Source: Pararhodobacter marinus
Lineage (GTDB): Bacteria; Pseudomonadota; Alphaproteobacteria; Rhodobacterales; Rhodobacteraceae
Assembly: GCF_003122215.1 (NCBI RefSeq)
Contig: NZ_QEYD01000004.1
Coordinates: forward strand, 124,001 to 188,000
Reading direction: 5' to 3'
Length of the DNA: 64,000 nt
Under the pieces are notes generated by a model. That model was not told where the DNA came from, did not search any database, and saw only the letters and a list, made by a program, of their open reading frames with translations. Positions within the stretch are counted from its first letter, which is position 1. Each line of letters starts with the position of its first letter. The translations under genes were made by a program, and so were the position numbers. Shown here piece by piece: positions 42,320 to 51,477 of this stretch.

Positions 42320-44026
42320 ATGATGCCGAACAGGATCACGGCGGGCAACTGGACGTCGAAGACGCGCGCCCTGTGGACGGCGGCGCTGATTTTCGGGGCG
42401 GTGTCCAATCTTCTGGTCCTGACCGGGCCGATCTTCATGCTTCAGGTCTATGACCGGGTGCTGACCGGGCGGTCCGCGGCGACGCTGCTGGTCCTGTTCA
42501 CGCTGGTGGCGTTCCTGTTCGCGATGATGGCGGGGATCGACACCGCGCGCTCGCAATTGCTGGCCCGGATCGGCGCACGCATCCGTCACGAACTGGAAGC
42601 GCGCGTGTTCGAAGCCAGCCTGCGCGCCCGGCTGCGCGATCCGCCCGATCCGCGCGCGGCGGTGGCGATGCAGGATCTGGACACGATTCAGCGGGTGCTG
42701 GGCTCATCCCTGGTTCTGGCGCTGCTCGATCTGCCCTGGACCCTGCTGTTCCTGGTGCTGCTGTACTTCGTGCACCCGATGCTGGGCTGGCTGGCGCTGG
42801 GCGGCGGCGTGGCGCTGGCGCTGATGGCGGTGACGGGGCATCTGCAGCAACGGCAGCTTCTGGGCAATGCGCGGATTCAGTCCAACGCGGCCGACCGTCT
42901 GCAGATCGCCATCGAAGCGCAGGGCGGCGACCGCGTGGCGGCGCTCACCCCCGATGTTCTGGCGCGCTGGCGTGCCCATCGGCGCGATTCGCTCTCGGCG
43001 CTGCTGCGCACCGCCGACCGCTCGGTGCGCTCCACCGCGCTCGCGCGGACGTTCCGGCTGTTCCTGCAATCGGCGACGCTGGCGCTGGGCGCGTGGCTGG
43101 TGCTGAACGATCAGCTGTCGGCGGGCCTGATGGTCGGCTCGTCGATCCTGCTGGGCCGCGCGCTGGCGCCGGTCGAACAACTGGCCGCGCATTGGGGCTC
43201 GCTGCATGTGGCCTTCAGCGGCTGGCGGCGGCTCGATTCCTTCCTGCGCGCCACGGGCCTTGCCATCGACCCGGTCGATGCCCCCGCGGGCGGCATCTTG
43301 TCGGTGCGCGGGCTGATCGTGGTCCCGCAGGGCCGGCGCGAGGCGGTGCTGCGCATCAACGGCTTCTCGGTTCCGCCCGGCACGGCGCTGGGCGTGATCG
43401 GCCCGGGCGGGTCGGGCAAGAGCCTGTTCGCGCGGGTCCTGGCCGGTGCGGTTCCGCCTTCGGCCGGGGTGATGCGGCTGGGCGAGGTGTCGCTGGCGCG
43501 CGTGCCGATCACCCGCATCGGCTATCTGCCGCAGCGTTTCGACCTGCTGCCCGGCACCGTGGGCGAGGCGATCGCGCGGCACGATCCCGACGCCACGCAG
43601 GCCGATATCGAAGCCGCCGCGCGGCTGGCGGGCGTGCATGGCGCCATCGTCAACCTGCCCGACGGCTACGCCACCTCGACCGAGCCCGATGTCGCGCATA
43701 TGTCGGGCGGCATGGTCCAGCGGATCGGGCTGGCCCGCGCCTTCTACAAGGCCCCGGTGCTGGTGGTGCTGGACGAACCGGCCGCCAATCTCGATGCCGA
43801 CGGGCTGAGCGCCTTCAACGCCGCGGTGCGCGCGCTCAAGGAGCGCGGCGCGGTCGTCGTGGTGACGGCCTTGCGCCCGACCTCGGTATCGGAATGCGAC
43901 GATCTTCTGGTGCTGGACAGCGGGATCCAGACCGGGTTCGGCCCCCGCGACATCATCCTGCGCGAGATGGTGCGCAACCATATGGCGGTCGTCGGGCATG
44001 GACGGGGGCCGGGACACGATGGCTGA
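42320..44026 (+). CDS. Type I secretion system permease/ATPase (PrtD/HlyB family)
   Basis: Predicted 568 residues: a six-helix ABC transmembrane domain (about residues 18-300, no C39 or CLD extension), then a nucleotide-binding domain. Walker A is GPGGSGKS (about 361-368), the Q-loop is GYLPQRFDLLPG, Walker B is VLVVLDEPAANLD. The signature reads MSGGMVQRIGLARAF (LSGGQ usual), and the H-loop reads VVVVTALRPTS where THRP is normal, so the switch histidine is missing. Activity may be reduced or dependent on pairing. ATG 42323 is an alternative start. The adaptor gene follows with overlap. Confidence 0.9.
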   Translation: MMPNRITAGNWTSKTRALWTAALIFGAVSNLLVLTGPIFMLQVYDRVLTGRSAATLLVLFTLVAFLFAMMAGIDTARSQLLARIGARIRHELEARVFEASLRARLRDPPDPRAAVAMQDLDTIQRVLGSSLVLALLDLPWTLLFLVLLYFVHPMLGWLALGGGVALALMAVTGHLQQRQLLGNARIQSNAADRLQIAIEAQGGDRVAALTPDVLARWRAHRRDSLSALLRTADRSVRSTALARTFRLFLQSATLALGAWLVLNDQLSAGLMVGSSILLGRALAPVEQLAAHWGSLHVAFSGWRRLDSFLRATGLAIDPVDAPAGGILSVRGLIVVPQGRREAVLRINGFSVPPGTALGVIGPGGSGKSLFARVLAGAVPPSAGVMRLGEVSLARVPITRIGYLPQRFDLLPGTVGEAIARHDPDATQADIEAAARLAGVHGAIVNLPDGYATSTEPDVAHMSGGMVQRIGLARAFYKAPVLVVLDEPAANLDADGLSAFNAAVRALKERGAVVVVTALRPTSVSECDDLLVLDSGIQTGFGPRDIILREMVRNHMAVVGHGRGPGHDG

Positions 44027-45317
44027 TCCCCCCGACGTCGCCGAGATGGATCCGAAAGGCCCCTTCGCGCTGGGCCTTGCCTCGTGTGCGGTGCTGGTGC
44101 TGGGGCTCGTGGGCTGGGCGGCGACGGCGGCGATCACCTCGGCGGTGGTGGCGATCGGCACCGTGGCGGTCGCGCCCTACAGCCACCCGGTGCAGCATGT
44201 CGACGGCGGCGTGATCGAGCAGGTTTATGTCCACGAGGGACAGGAGGTCGAGGCGGGCGACCTTCTGGTGCGGCTGGACGGCTCGGACCTGCGTGCTGCG
44301 CTCGATCCCCTCGAACAACAGATCGTCGAGGCCGAGGCGCGGCTCGTGCGTCTCAGGGCCGAGCGTGACGGCCTCGATTTCCCGGTGCTTGCGGTCGAGG
44401 ACATGCGCGACCGCGCCCGCGTCGCGGCGCTGGGGGCGCAATTGCGGCTCTACGATGCGCGCCGCGACACGTTCGAGCGTCAGCAGGCGCAGCTTCAGGA
44501 GCGGCGTCGTCAGACCGAAGCCCAGCTTCAGGGCATGATCGACCAGCGCACCGAACTTCTGGCCGAGACCGAGATCCTGCAGGCCGAATTGCGCAACCAG
44601 CAGACGCTGCGCGCGCAGGGGCTGGCCGTTGCATCGCAGGTGAATTTCCTTGCCCGCGCGCGCGCGCAGCTTTCCCGCGACCGCGTGGCGCTGAACGCGC
44701 TGGAGCGGGAATTGCGCGGCCAGGTGGCCGAGATCGCCATGCAATCGGCAGCCCTGGTCGCGGCGCGGCGGGAAAGCGCGGAACAGGATTTCGCCGATAC
44801 GGGGCTTGCGCTGATCGACCTGCATGCCCGCCGCGCGACGCTGCTGGCCCGGCTCGACGCCTATGACCTGCGCGCGCCGACCTCGGGCGTGGTTCACCGG
44901 CTGGCGCAGCTTGGCCCGCACAGCGTGCTGCGGCCGGCCGAAGAGGTGATGCAGATCGTCACTCCGCCAAGCGACCCGGTGCTGACCGTACGCGTGCGCC
45001 CCGACGACGTGGATCATATCGGGCTGGGCCAGCTGGCCTATCTGCGGTTTCCGGGGCTGGCCGGACGCGAACTGCCCGACCTGACCGGGCTGGTGACGAA
45101 CCTTTCGGCGGCCAGTTTCATCGACGAGCTGACCGGCACGCAGTATTTCCGCGCCGACATCCACCCGACAGAGCAGACCTTGGCCATCCTGGGGCGCGAC
45201 GCGCTCATTCCCGGGATGAGCGTGCAGGCATTCCTTGCCACCGGCGAGCGCACGCCGCTGGCCTATCTCGTCGACCCGCTGCGCGACCATTTCCTGCGCG
45301 CCCTGCGCGAACCATGA
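44019..45317 (+). CDS. HlyD family type I secretion periplasmic adaptor subunit
   Basis: Predicted 432 residues. A short cytoplasmic lead and one membrane helix (about 20-45) precede a lipoyl-like barrel half (VQHVDGGVIEQVYVHEGQEV) and a long coiled-coil (about 90-260, rich in RRRQTEAQLQ). The returning half is LRAPTSGVVHRLAQLGPHSV, then a C-terminal beta domain with GMSVQAFLATGERTPLAYL. It connects the ABC exporter to a TolC-like channel. ATG 44019 overlaps the stop of the ATPase gene; ATG 43998 is an alternative. TolC is not in the window. Confidence 0.93.
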   Translation: MADPPDVAEMDPKGPFALGLASCAVLVLGLVGWAATAAITSAVVAIGTVAVAPYSHPVQHVDGGVIEQVYVHEGQEVEAGDLLVRLDGSDLRAALDPLEQQIVEAEARLVRLRAERDGLDFPVLAVEDMRDRARVAALGAQLRLYDARRDTFERQQAQLQERRRQTEAQLQGMIDQRTELLAETEILQAELRNQQTLRAQGLAVASQVNFLARARAQLSRDRVALNALERELRGQVAEIAMQSAALVAARRESAEQDFADTGLALIDLHARRATLLARLDAYDLRAPTSGVVHRLAQLGPHSVLRPAEEVMQIVTPPSDPVLTVRVRPDDVDHIGLGQLAYLRFPGLAGRELPDLTGLVTNLSAASFIDELTGTQYFRADIHPTEQTLAILGRDALIPGMSVQAFLATGERTPLAYLVDPLRDHFLRALREP

Positions 45318-45745
45318 GGGCTGTCCCCCCTTGCCGCGCGCAAGTGGCCACCCGGGTAAGGGGGCTGTCTGCCCCCTCTTTGGCGGTGCCAAATTCACCC
45401 CCGAGGATATTTCGGGAACAAAGATGCAGGGTTGCCAAAGCCTGGAACGTCCATCCTTGACCCCCCAATATCGCCGGTCCTGTCCCCTGGGCGCGCGCCG
45501 TCGTCGGGGGGCGGCGCAAGTGCGACTTGTGCTGTCAGGGCGGCGTCATTCAAGGACATGGGCGCGCCAATCCGGGGCTTTTCGAAACCGGGCAAACGTG
45601 CTTACCTCCGCCGCGACCCGGCGCGTGCCGGGAGACGCGGCCGGACCCTGCGATCCGGCCATCACGACCTGCGCCGAACGCTGTCCGTCGGGCGGCGCGG
45701 CCCCCGATTACCGGCGCCCCGCCGCGCGCCCAACAGGAGCCTGCC
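45318..45745. other. Gene-free interval between the secretion genes and the ridA cluster
   Basis: Contains the dispersed element copy B (45358-45426). The rest (to 45745) is GC-rich with no supported gene, RNA or clear terminator. The ridA promoter should lie in the last 150 bases. Confidence 0.6.
45358..45426 (+). repeat. Dispersed ~70-bp intergenic element, copy B
   Basis: AAGGGGGCTGTCTGCCCCCT hairpin, CTTTGG, a spacer of about 8 bases, then AAATTCACCCCCGAGGATAT with TTTCGGG and AAAGATG. It matches the minus strand of 16569-16637 nearly base for base outside the spacer. Confidence 0.8.
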
Positions 45746-46210
45746 ATGACCCATGCCATCGACGCCCGCCTTCAAGAGCTGGGCCTGACGCTGCCCGATG
45801 CGCCCGCGCCGGCGGCGAATTACGTGCCGTTCGTGATCTCGGGCCAGCATGTCTATGTGTCCGGGCAGGTCAGCATGGGGGCGAACGGGCTCATCACCGG
45901 CAAGCTGGGCGCCGATCTGAGCACCGAGCAGGGCGCCGAGGCCGCGCGCGCCTGCGCGCTGTCGCTGCTGGCGCAGTGCAAGAAGGCGATGGGGGGCGAC
46001 TGGGCGAAACTGGCGCGCGTGGTCAAGCTGACGGGCTTCGTCAATTGCACCGCCGATTTCACCGACCAGCCCAAGGTGATCAACGGCGCCTCGGATCTGT
46101 TCGTCGAGCTTCTGGGCGATGCCGGGCGGCATGCACGCTCGGCCGTCGGCGCGCCCTCGCTTCCGCTGGGCGTGGCGGTCGAGATCGAGGCGATCTTCGA
46201 GCTGGCCTGA
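45746..46210 (+). CDS. RidA family protein (YjgF clade)
   Basis: Predicted 154 residues. The RidA trimer fold signatures are present: YVPFVISGQHVYVSGQVSM and GDAGRHARSAVGAPSLPLG, with the conserved Arg before S-A-V-G and the acidic tail VAVEIEAIF. The family hydrolyses reactive enamine/imine intermediates of PLP enzymes. This longer RidA subtype (about 150 residues) is widespread beside GDPD genes. ATG 45746 has AGGAG 6 bases upstream. The next gene starts on the stop codon's A. Confidence 0.92.
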   Translation: MTHAIDARLQELGLTLPDAPAPAANYVPFVISGQHVYVSGQVSMGANGLITGKLGADLSTEQGAEAARACALSLLAQCKKAMGGDWAKLARVVKLTGFVNCTADFTDQPKVINGASDLFVELLGDAGRHARSAVGAPSLPLGVAVEIEAIFELA

Positions 46211-46989
46211 TGCGCGCGCCGCTGCCCGAGGCGTTTCTGCGCCTGCCGATCGCGCATCGCGCCTATCACGATGCCGCCGCCCGCCGGCCTGAAAACTCGC
46301 TGCCCGCGATCCGCGCGGCGATCCGCGCGGGCTACGGGATCGAGATCGACTTGCAGGTCTCGGCCGATGGCGAGGCGATGGTGTTCCACGACGATACGCT
46401 GGAGCGGCTGACGCTGGATACCGGCCCGGTCAATGCCCGCTCGGCCGCCGAGCTGCAGCGCATCCGCGTGCGCGCCAGCCCCGAGCCGATCCCGACCTTC
46501 CGGCAGGTGCTGTCGGAGGTCGCGGGCCGGGTCCCGCTGTTGGTCGAGATCAAGGACCAGTCCGGCGCGATGGGGCCGACCAACGGCGTTCTGGAGGCGG
46601 CGGCGGCGGCGGCCTTGCGGGGCTATGAGGGGCCGGTGGCGGTGATGTCGTTCAACCCGTCGTCGGTCGCGCATCTGCAGCGGCTGGCGCCCGAGGTGCC
46701 ACGCGGCCTGACGACCTATGCCTTCCCGCGCGAACACTGGCCCGAGGATGCCGGTCCCGAAGCCGAGGCGCATCGCCGGCACCTGGCCGCGATTGCCGAT
46801 TTCGACGCGGTCGGGGCCTCGTTCATCTCGCATGACTGGCACGATCTGAACGCGCCGCGCGTGACGGAGCTGAAGGCGCAGGGCGCGGCGATCCTGTGCT
46901 GGACAATCAAGTCGCCCGAGGACGAGGCGGTGGCGCGGCGGGTGGCGCAGAACATCACCTTCGAGGGCTACGCCGCCGAAATCGGCTGA
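46210..46989 (+). CDS. Glycerophosphodiester phosphodiesterase family protein
   Basis: Predicted 259-residue TIM barrel. AHRAYHDAAARRPENSLPA carries the catalytic His-Arg and Glu-Asn, EIDLQVSADG the metal ligands, VFHDDTLERLT the second His. It hydrolyses glycerophosphodiesters to glycerol 3-phosphate and an alcohol. No signal peptide is visible, so it is cytoplasmic. TGATG overlap with the RidA gene indicates coupling. Confidence 0.93.
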   Translation: MRAPLPEAFLRLPIAHRAYHDAAARRPENSLPAIRAAIRAGYGIEIDLQVSADGEAMVFHDDTLERLTLDTGPVNARSAAELQRIRVRASPEPIPTFRQVLSEVAGRVPLLVEIKDQSGAMGPTNGVLEAAAAAALRGYEGPVAVMSFNPSSVAHLQRLAPEVPRGLTTYAFPREHWPEDAGPEAEAHRRHLAAIADFDAVGASFISHDWHDLNAPRVTELKAQGAAILCWTIKSPEDEAVARRVAQNITFEGYAAEIG

Positions 46990-47066
46990 TCCGATCGGCC
47001 GTTCGGCGCGGCGGCGGGCTTGACCTCCGCCGTGCCGCGCCCAGTTCTGGGACAGAAGGGGCCGGT

Positions 47067-48230
47067 TTGGGGATCAGCTTGGATATCACGCTTGTCGACG
47101 CGATCAGCGAGATCGGCGCGCCCGCATGGGACGCGCTGAGCGGGGCCGTGCCGGGCGTGCGGCCGATGGATCCGTTCACCACCTACAGGTTCCTGCAGGC
47201 GCTGGAAGCCTCGGGTTCGGTCGGACCGGGCACCGGCTGGGAGGCCAAGCATCTGGTCGTGCGCCACGAGGCGCAGGTGCTGGCCGCGATGCCGCTTTAC
47301 GCCAAGGGCCATAGCCAGGGCGAGTACATCTTCGATCATGCCTTTGCCGATGCATGGCAGCGGGCGGGCGGGCGCTATTACCCCAAGCTGCAGGCGGCGG
47401 TGCCGTTCACCCCCGCGACCGGGCCGCGTCTTCTGGGGCCGCGCGAATTGCAGCCCGTCCTGTTGCGGGCTTTGGCCGAGATCACCGGGTCGAACCAGTT
47501 GTCCTCGGCCCATGTGACCTTCTGCACGGCGGACGAGGCGGCTCTGGGCGTGGAAGAAGGGTTCCTGCACCGCGTCACCCAGCAATTCCACTGGGAGGAC
47601 GAGGGCTATGGCGATTTCGAGGGGTTCCTGTCGGCCCTGTCCTCGCGCAAGCGCAAGACGATCCGGCGCGAGCGGCGGCAGGCGCAGGAATTCGGCGGCA
47701 CGATCCATGCGCTGACCGGCGACGATCTGAAGCCCGAACACTGGGATGCGTTCTGGGCGTTCTACCAGGATACCGGCAGCCGCAAATGGGGCACGCCCTA
47801 TCTGACGCGCGCGTTTTTCGACGAGATCCACGCGACGATGCGCGACGATATCCTGCTGATCCTGGCCGAGCGCGAAGGGCGCTGGGTGGCGGGCGCGCTG
47901 AATTTCATCGGCGCCGAGACGCTCTACGGGCGCTACTGGGGTTGCGTCGAGGATCATCCCTGCCTGCATTTCGAACTGTGCTATTATCAGGCGATCGACT
48001 GGGCGCTGGCCAATGGCCTCAGCCGCGTCGAGGCGGGCGCTCAGGGCGAACACAAGCTGGCGCGCGGGTATCTGCCGAGCGAGGTGCATTCGCTGCACTG
48101 GTTCCCCGATACCCGTTTCCGTGAAGCGGTCGAGGACTACCTGAAGGCCGAGACCGCGGCTGTCGGTGACGAGATGCGCCTTCTGGAGGGCTTTGCACCC
48201 TTCCGGCGGGGACCCGAAGGCGGCGGCTGA
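47067..48230 (+). CDS. GNAT/FemAB-like acyltransferase (COG3146, 'peptidogalycan biosynthesis' family)
   Basis: Predicted 387 residues of the COG3146 family, related to FemAB/GNAT acyltransferases. TTG 47067 is chosen because AAGGGG lies 6 bases upstream; no ATG fits. Motifs include DPFTTYRFLQALEASGSV, FLSALSSRKRKTIRRERRQA, FYQDTGSRKWGTPYLTRAFF and RVEAGAQGEHKLARGY. The natural acceptor is unknown. It is 77 bases after the GDPD gene, in a conserved trio with RidA and GDPD. Confidence 0.85.
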   Translation: MGISLDITLVDAISEIGAPAWDALSGAVPGVRPMDPFTTYRFLQALEASGSVGPGTGWEAKHLVVRHEAQVLAAMPLYAKGHSQGEYIFDHAFADAWQRAGGRYYPKLQAAVPFTPATGPRLLGPRELQPVLLRALAEITGSNQLSSAHVTFCTADEAALGVEEGFLHRVTQQFHWEDEGYGDFEGFLSALSSRKRKTIRRERRQAQEFGGTIHALTGDDLKPEHWDAFWAFYQDTGSRKWGTPYLTRAFFDEIHATMRDDILLILAEREGRWVAGALNFIGAETLYGRYWGCVEDHPCLHFELCYYQAIDWALANGLSRVEAGAQGEHKLARGYLPSEVHSLHWFPDTRFREAVEDYLKAETAAVGDEMRLLEGFAPFRRGPEGGG

Positions 48231-48248
48231 CGCGCAAAGGAGCAAGAC

Positions 48249-48548
48249 ATGGCACGACCTTCGAAACTGGCGGGCAGGGCGCGCGACGAGGCGCTCGAGG
48301 CGCTGAAAGCGGCGGGCTGGACCCATGATGCCGGGGCGGACACGATCAGCCGCAGCTTCAGGTTCAAGGATTTCAGCGCGGCGTTCGGCTGGATGACCCG
48401 CGCGGCGCTGGCGGCCGAGAAGCTGGACCATCACCCCGACTGGTCGAATGTCTACAACCGGGTCGAGGTGAGCCTGACCACGCATGACGTGAAGGGGCTG
48501 ACCGAGCTGGACGTGAAGCTGGCCGAGGCGATGGACGCGGCGCTTTAG
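48249..48548 (+). CDS. phhB: 4a-hydroxytetrahydrobiopterin dehydratase (pterin-4-alpha-carbinolamine dehydratase)
   Basis: Predicted 99 residues with the family core [38 protein letters not shown] and [10 protein letters not shown]. The three histidines of the active site are in HHP and the THD segment. It dehydrates the pterin carbinolamine made by aromatic amino-acid hydroxylases; no phhA is present, so a recycling role for other pterins or cofactors is possible. It follows the acyltransferase by 18 bases, with AAAGGAG upstream. Confidence 0.95.
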   Translation: MARPSKLAGRARDEALEALKAAGWTHDAGADTISRSFRFKDFSAAFGWMTRAALAAEKLDHHPDWSNVYNRVEVSLTTHDVKGLTELDVKLAEAMDAAL

Positions 48549-48586
48549 GGCCCCGGATGCAGCACCGACGGCAGTGGTGCCGCGGT

Positions 48587-48613
48587 GGTGCGTGGAATCA
48601 CGCACCCTACAGC
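48587..48613 (+). repeat. Dispersed palindromic intergenic repeat, copy 4
   Basis: Arms GGTGCGTG and CACGCACC flank loop GAAT, then CCTACAGC. It is the same family as the copies at 5429 and 24760, with one base pair lost from the stem. It lies between phhB and mscS. Confidence 0.75.
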
Positions 48614-48694
48614 CGGTCGCGCCGGGCGGTCGACATCGCGCCGGCCCGGGCTAAGTCAGCGGCGGTACCGAACGATTGAAAGGATCCCGCGCCG

Positions 48695-49588
48695 ATGACC
48701 CTATCCGATTTCCTGTCTGTCCGGATTGCCGAGGGCGTGACCATCGGCGATGTTCTCACGGTGGAGTTCCTGGCCTCGGTGCTGGGCAACGTGCTGGCCG
48801 CCGTCGCGATCCTGTTCCTGGGCATGCTGATCGGGCGCTGGGCCGCCAAACGCATCCGGCGGCTGGGCGCGCAGCACAGCCGGCTCGACACCACGCTGTT
48901 CAACTTCCTGGGCTCGATCACCCGTTACGCGATCATGGCGGTGACGGTGATCTTCGTGCTCAACCGCTTCGGGCTTGAAACCACGTCGCTTGTCGCGGCT
49001 TTGGGCGCCGCCGGGCTGGCCATCGGTCTGGCCCTGCAGGGCACGCTGTCGAATGTCGCGGCGGGGGTGATGATCATCCTGTTCCGCCCGATCAAGGTCG
49101 GCGATTTCGTCGAGATCGCCGACGAGATGGGCACGGTCAAGGATATCTCGCTGAACTATACCGAGCTGGCCTCGCTGGGGAACACGCAGGTGATCATTCC
49201 CAATTCCGAGGTCTGGGGCAACACGATCGAGAATTACTCGGTCTACCCGCTGCGCCGCGCGGAATGGACCTTCGGCGTGTCCTATGGCTCGGATCTGAAA
49301 AAGGCCGAGACGGTGATCCTGGACACGATCATGGCCGATGAGCGCTCGATGAAAGACCCCGAGCCGTGGCTCCAGGTCAATAATCTCGGCGACAGCTCGG
49401 TCGATTTCCTGGTCCGGGTCTGGGTCGATGCGGGCGACTATTTCTACTATCAGGCCGATATGAAGCGCCGGGTCAAAGAGGCGCTGGACGAGGCCGGGAT
49501 CGAGATCCCCTTCCCCTATCGCACGCTGGTCATGGCCGGGGGCGAAGCGCCGGCGATGCCCGATCGGTCCGCGCAGGCCGGGATCTGA
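48695..49588 (+). CDS. mscS: Small-conductance mechanosensitive channel (MscS family)
   Basis: Predicted 297 residues, the standard MscS length. Three membrane helices (about 25-50, 65-88, 93-120); TM3 is the Gly/Ala-rich pore LVAALGAAGLAIGLALQGTL. The beta domain follows (FRPIKVGDFVEI, TQVIIPNSEVWGNTI), and the C-terminal part ends in IPFPYRTLVM. It acts as an osmotic safety valve. It is transcribed with the ridA cluster or from its own promoter. Confidence 0.95.
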   Translation: MTLSDFLSVRIAEGVTIGDVLTVEFLASVLGNVLAAVAILFLGMLIGRWAAKRIRRLGAQHSRLDTTLFNFLGSITRYAIMAVTVIFVLNRFGLETTSLVAALGAAGLAIGLALQGTLSNVAAGVMIILFRPIKVGDFVEIADEMGTVKDISLNYTELASLGNTQVIIPNSEVWGNTIENYSVYPLRRAEWTFGVSYGSDLKKAETVILDTIMADERSMKDPEPWLQVNNLGDSSVDFLVRVWVDAGDYFYYQADMKRRVKEALDEAGIEIPFPYRTLVMAGGEAPAMPDRSAQAGI

Positions 49589-49610
49589 CGTCACGCGACG
49601 CCGCCACGCA

Positions 49611-49640
49611 AAAGGGGCCGCCCGATGGTGCGGCCCCTTT
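49611..49640. terminator. Bidirectional terminator between mscS and the peroxiredoxin gene
   Basis: An 11-bp stem (49611-49621 with 49630-49640) with an 8-base loop, A run on the left and T run on the right; it can end both convergent transcripts. Confidence 0.82.
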
Positions 49641-49675
49641 GTCTGTCTTCAGCGCCCGAAAGGACAGCGGCACGC

Positions 49676-50161
49676 TCAGAGCGCCTCGACCATCGCCTCG
49701 CCGCCCGAAATCTCGCAGCCCGAGCCGGTTTCGGGGTGGAAGACCGTCACCACCCCGTCCTCGACCATCATCGCGTAGCGCTTCGACCGGCCCTTCAGGC
49801 CCACGGGCGGCGCGTCGAAGGACAGGCCCAGCTTCTCGGTAAACTCGCCCATCCCGTCGGCCAGCATGGTGATGCCCGCCTCGGTCGCGCCGGTGGCTTC
49901 GCCCCAGCTTTTCATCACGAAGGCGTCGTTGACCGAAATGCAGACCACCTCGTCCACGCCCTTTTGCTTCAGCGCGTCCATGCTGCGCACGAAGCTCGGG
50001 ACATGGGCGGAATGGCAGGTCGGCGTGAAGGCGCCCGGCACCGCGAAGATCACCACCTTGCGGCCTTCGGTCAGGTCCTTGACCGACACCGCTTCGGGCC
50101 CGTCGGCGCCGATTTTCTGCAGGGTGGCATCGGGCAGCGTTTCGCCGGTGGAAATGGTCAT
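49676..50161 (-). CDS. Peroxiredoxin, Prx5 type
   Basis: Predicted 161 residues. The active site is PGAFTPTCHSAHVPSF with peroxidatic Cys in PTC. A second Cys (VVCIS) and a third near the C-terminus (GSGCEIS) could form disulfides. It reduces peroxides with glutathione or thioredoxin. Length matches the Prx5 family. AGGAGAG upstream of ATG 50161. It is divergent from the flavoprotein gene, about 100 bases apart. Confidence 0.95.
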   Translation of the reverse strand: MTISTGETLPDATLQKIGADGPEAVSVKDLTEGRKVVIFAVPGAFTPTCHSAHVPSFVRSMDALKQKGVDEVVCISVNDAFVMKSWGEATGATEAGITMLADGMGEFTEKLGLSFDAPPVGLKGRSKRYAMMVEDGVVTVFHPETGSGCEISGGEAMVEAL

Positions 50162-50264
50162 GGTATGCGCTCTCCTGTTGGGTTAGGTCGATGACCGGGG
50201 ATATATACCCGCGAAGGGGGCGTTCCAGTACGCCAATCTGAAACGGACAGGAAGGAAACGGGGA

Positions 50265-51470
50265 ATGGGTGGAATCGTCGTCATCGGGGCCGGGCAGGCC
50301 GGGTCTTCGCTGGTCGCGAAACTGCGGAGCCTTGGCTATGAAGGGGCGCTGACGCTGATCGGCGACGAGCCGGTGCCTCCCTATCAGCGCCCGCCGCTGT
50401 CGAAGAAATACCTTCTGGGCGACATGGCGCTCGACCGGCTGTTCCTGCGGACCGAGGCCTATTACGCCGACAACGCCATCACCCTGCGCAAGGATGCAAA
50501 GGTGACGCGGATCGACCCGGCGACAAAGCAGGTCTTTCTGGGCGACGAGGCGATCCCCTACGAGCAGCTTGCGCTGACCACGGGCTCCGAACCGCGCCGC
50601 TTGCCCGCCGCGATCGGCGGGGAGCTGAAGGGTGTGTTCGGCGTGCGCCGGCTGTCGGATATCGACGCGATGGCGCCCTATTTCACCGAGGGCAAGCGGC
50701 TTCTGGTCGTGGGCGGGGGCTATATCGGCCTCGAAGCCGCCGCGGTCGCCGCGCTCAAGGGCCTGAAGGTCACGCTGATCGAGGCCGCGCCGCGCATCCT
50801 CGGCCGTGTCGCCGCGCCCGAAACCGCCGACGACATGCGCAAGCTGCACGCCGCGCACGGGGTCGATATCCGCGAGGGGACGGGCCTTGTGCGTCTGACC
50901 GGCGAAGACCATGTCGACGGCGCCGAACTGGCCGATGGCACGCATCTGGACGTGGATTTCGCCATTGTCGGCATCGGCATCATCCCCGGCACCGACCTGG
51001 CCGAAGAGGCCGGGCTGGTGATCGAGAACGGCATCCGCACCGACGATTACGGTCGCACCTCGGATGCCTCGATCTGGGCCGCGGGCGATTGCGCCAGCCT
51101 CGAATACCGGGGCAACCGCATCCGGCTCGAAAGCGTGCAGAACGCGATCGACCAGGCCGAGGCAGTGGCCTCCAACATGATGGGCGCCGAAAAGCCCTAT
51201 GTGCCGATGCCGTGGTTCTGGTCGGATCAATACGACATGAAACTGCAGATCGCGGGCCTCAATACCGGCTATGACCGCATCGTCACCCGCGATACCGGCG
51301 GCGCGCGCAGCCACTGGTATTACAAGGGCGACACCTTCCTCGCGGTCGACGCGATGAACGATCCGCGCGGCTACATGGTGGGCAAACGGCTTCTGGAAAT
51401 GGCGAAAAGCCCCGACCCGGCCGCCATTGCCGATCCGGCGACCGAGCTGAAAACGCTGCTCAAGGCATGA
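50265..51470 (+). CDS. FAD/NAD(P)-dependent oxidoreductase, ferredoxin/rubredoxin reductase type
   Basis: Predicted 401 residues. The two Rossmann folds: IVVIGAGQAGSSLVAKL for FAD and LLVVGGGYIGLEAAAVAALKG for NAD(P)H, then SIWAAGDCASLEY. The N-terminal PPYQRPPLSKKYLLG is characteristic of rhodocoxin/putidaredoxin reductase-like proteins, and a C-terminal reductase domain (WFWSDQYDMKLQIAGL) follows. It passes electrons from NADH to a 2Fe-2S ferredoxin, but no ferredoxin or P450 is adjacent. Followed 7 bases later by rsmD. Confidence 0.93.
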   Translation: MGGIVVIGAGQAGSSLVAKLRSLGYEGALTLIGDEPVPPYQRPPLSKKYLLGDMALDRLFLRTEAYYADNAITLRKDAKVTRIDPATKQVFLGDEAIPYEQLALTTGSEPRRLPAAIGGELKGVFGVRRLSDIDAMAPYFTEGKRLLVVGGGYIGLEAAAVAALKGLKVTLIEAAPRILGRVAAPETADDMRKLHAAHGVDIREGTGLVRLTGEDHVDGAELADGTHLDVDFAIVGIGIIPGTDLAEEAGLVIENGIRTDDYGRTSDASIWAAGDCASLEYRGNRIRLESVQNAIDQAEAVASNMMGAEKPYVPMPWFWSDQYDMKLQIAGLNTGYDRIVTRDTGGARSHWYYKGDTFLAVDAMNDPRGYMVGKRLLEMAKSPDPAAIADPATELKTLLKA

Positions 51471-51477
51471 GGCCCTG

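Noticed and set aside
45395-45595. A minus-strand frame in the gap before ridA
   Set aside because: It has no start site and no recognisable domain, and it covers a dispersed repeat.
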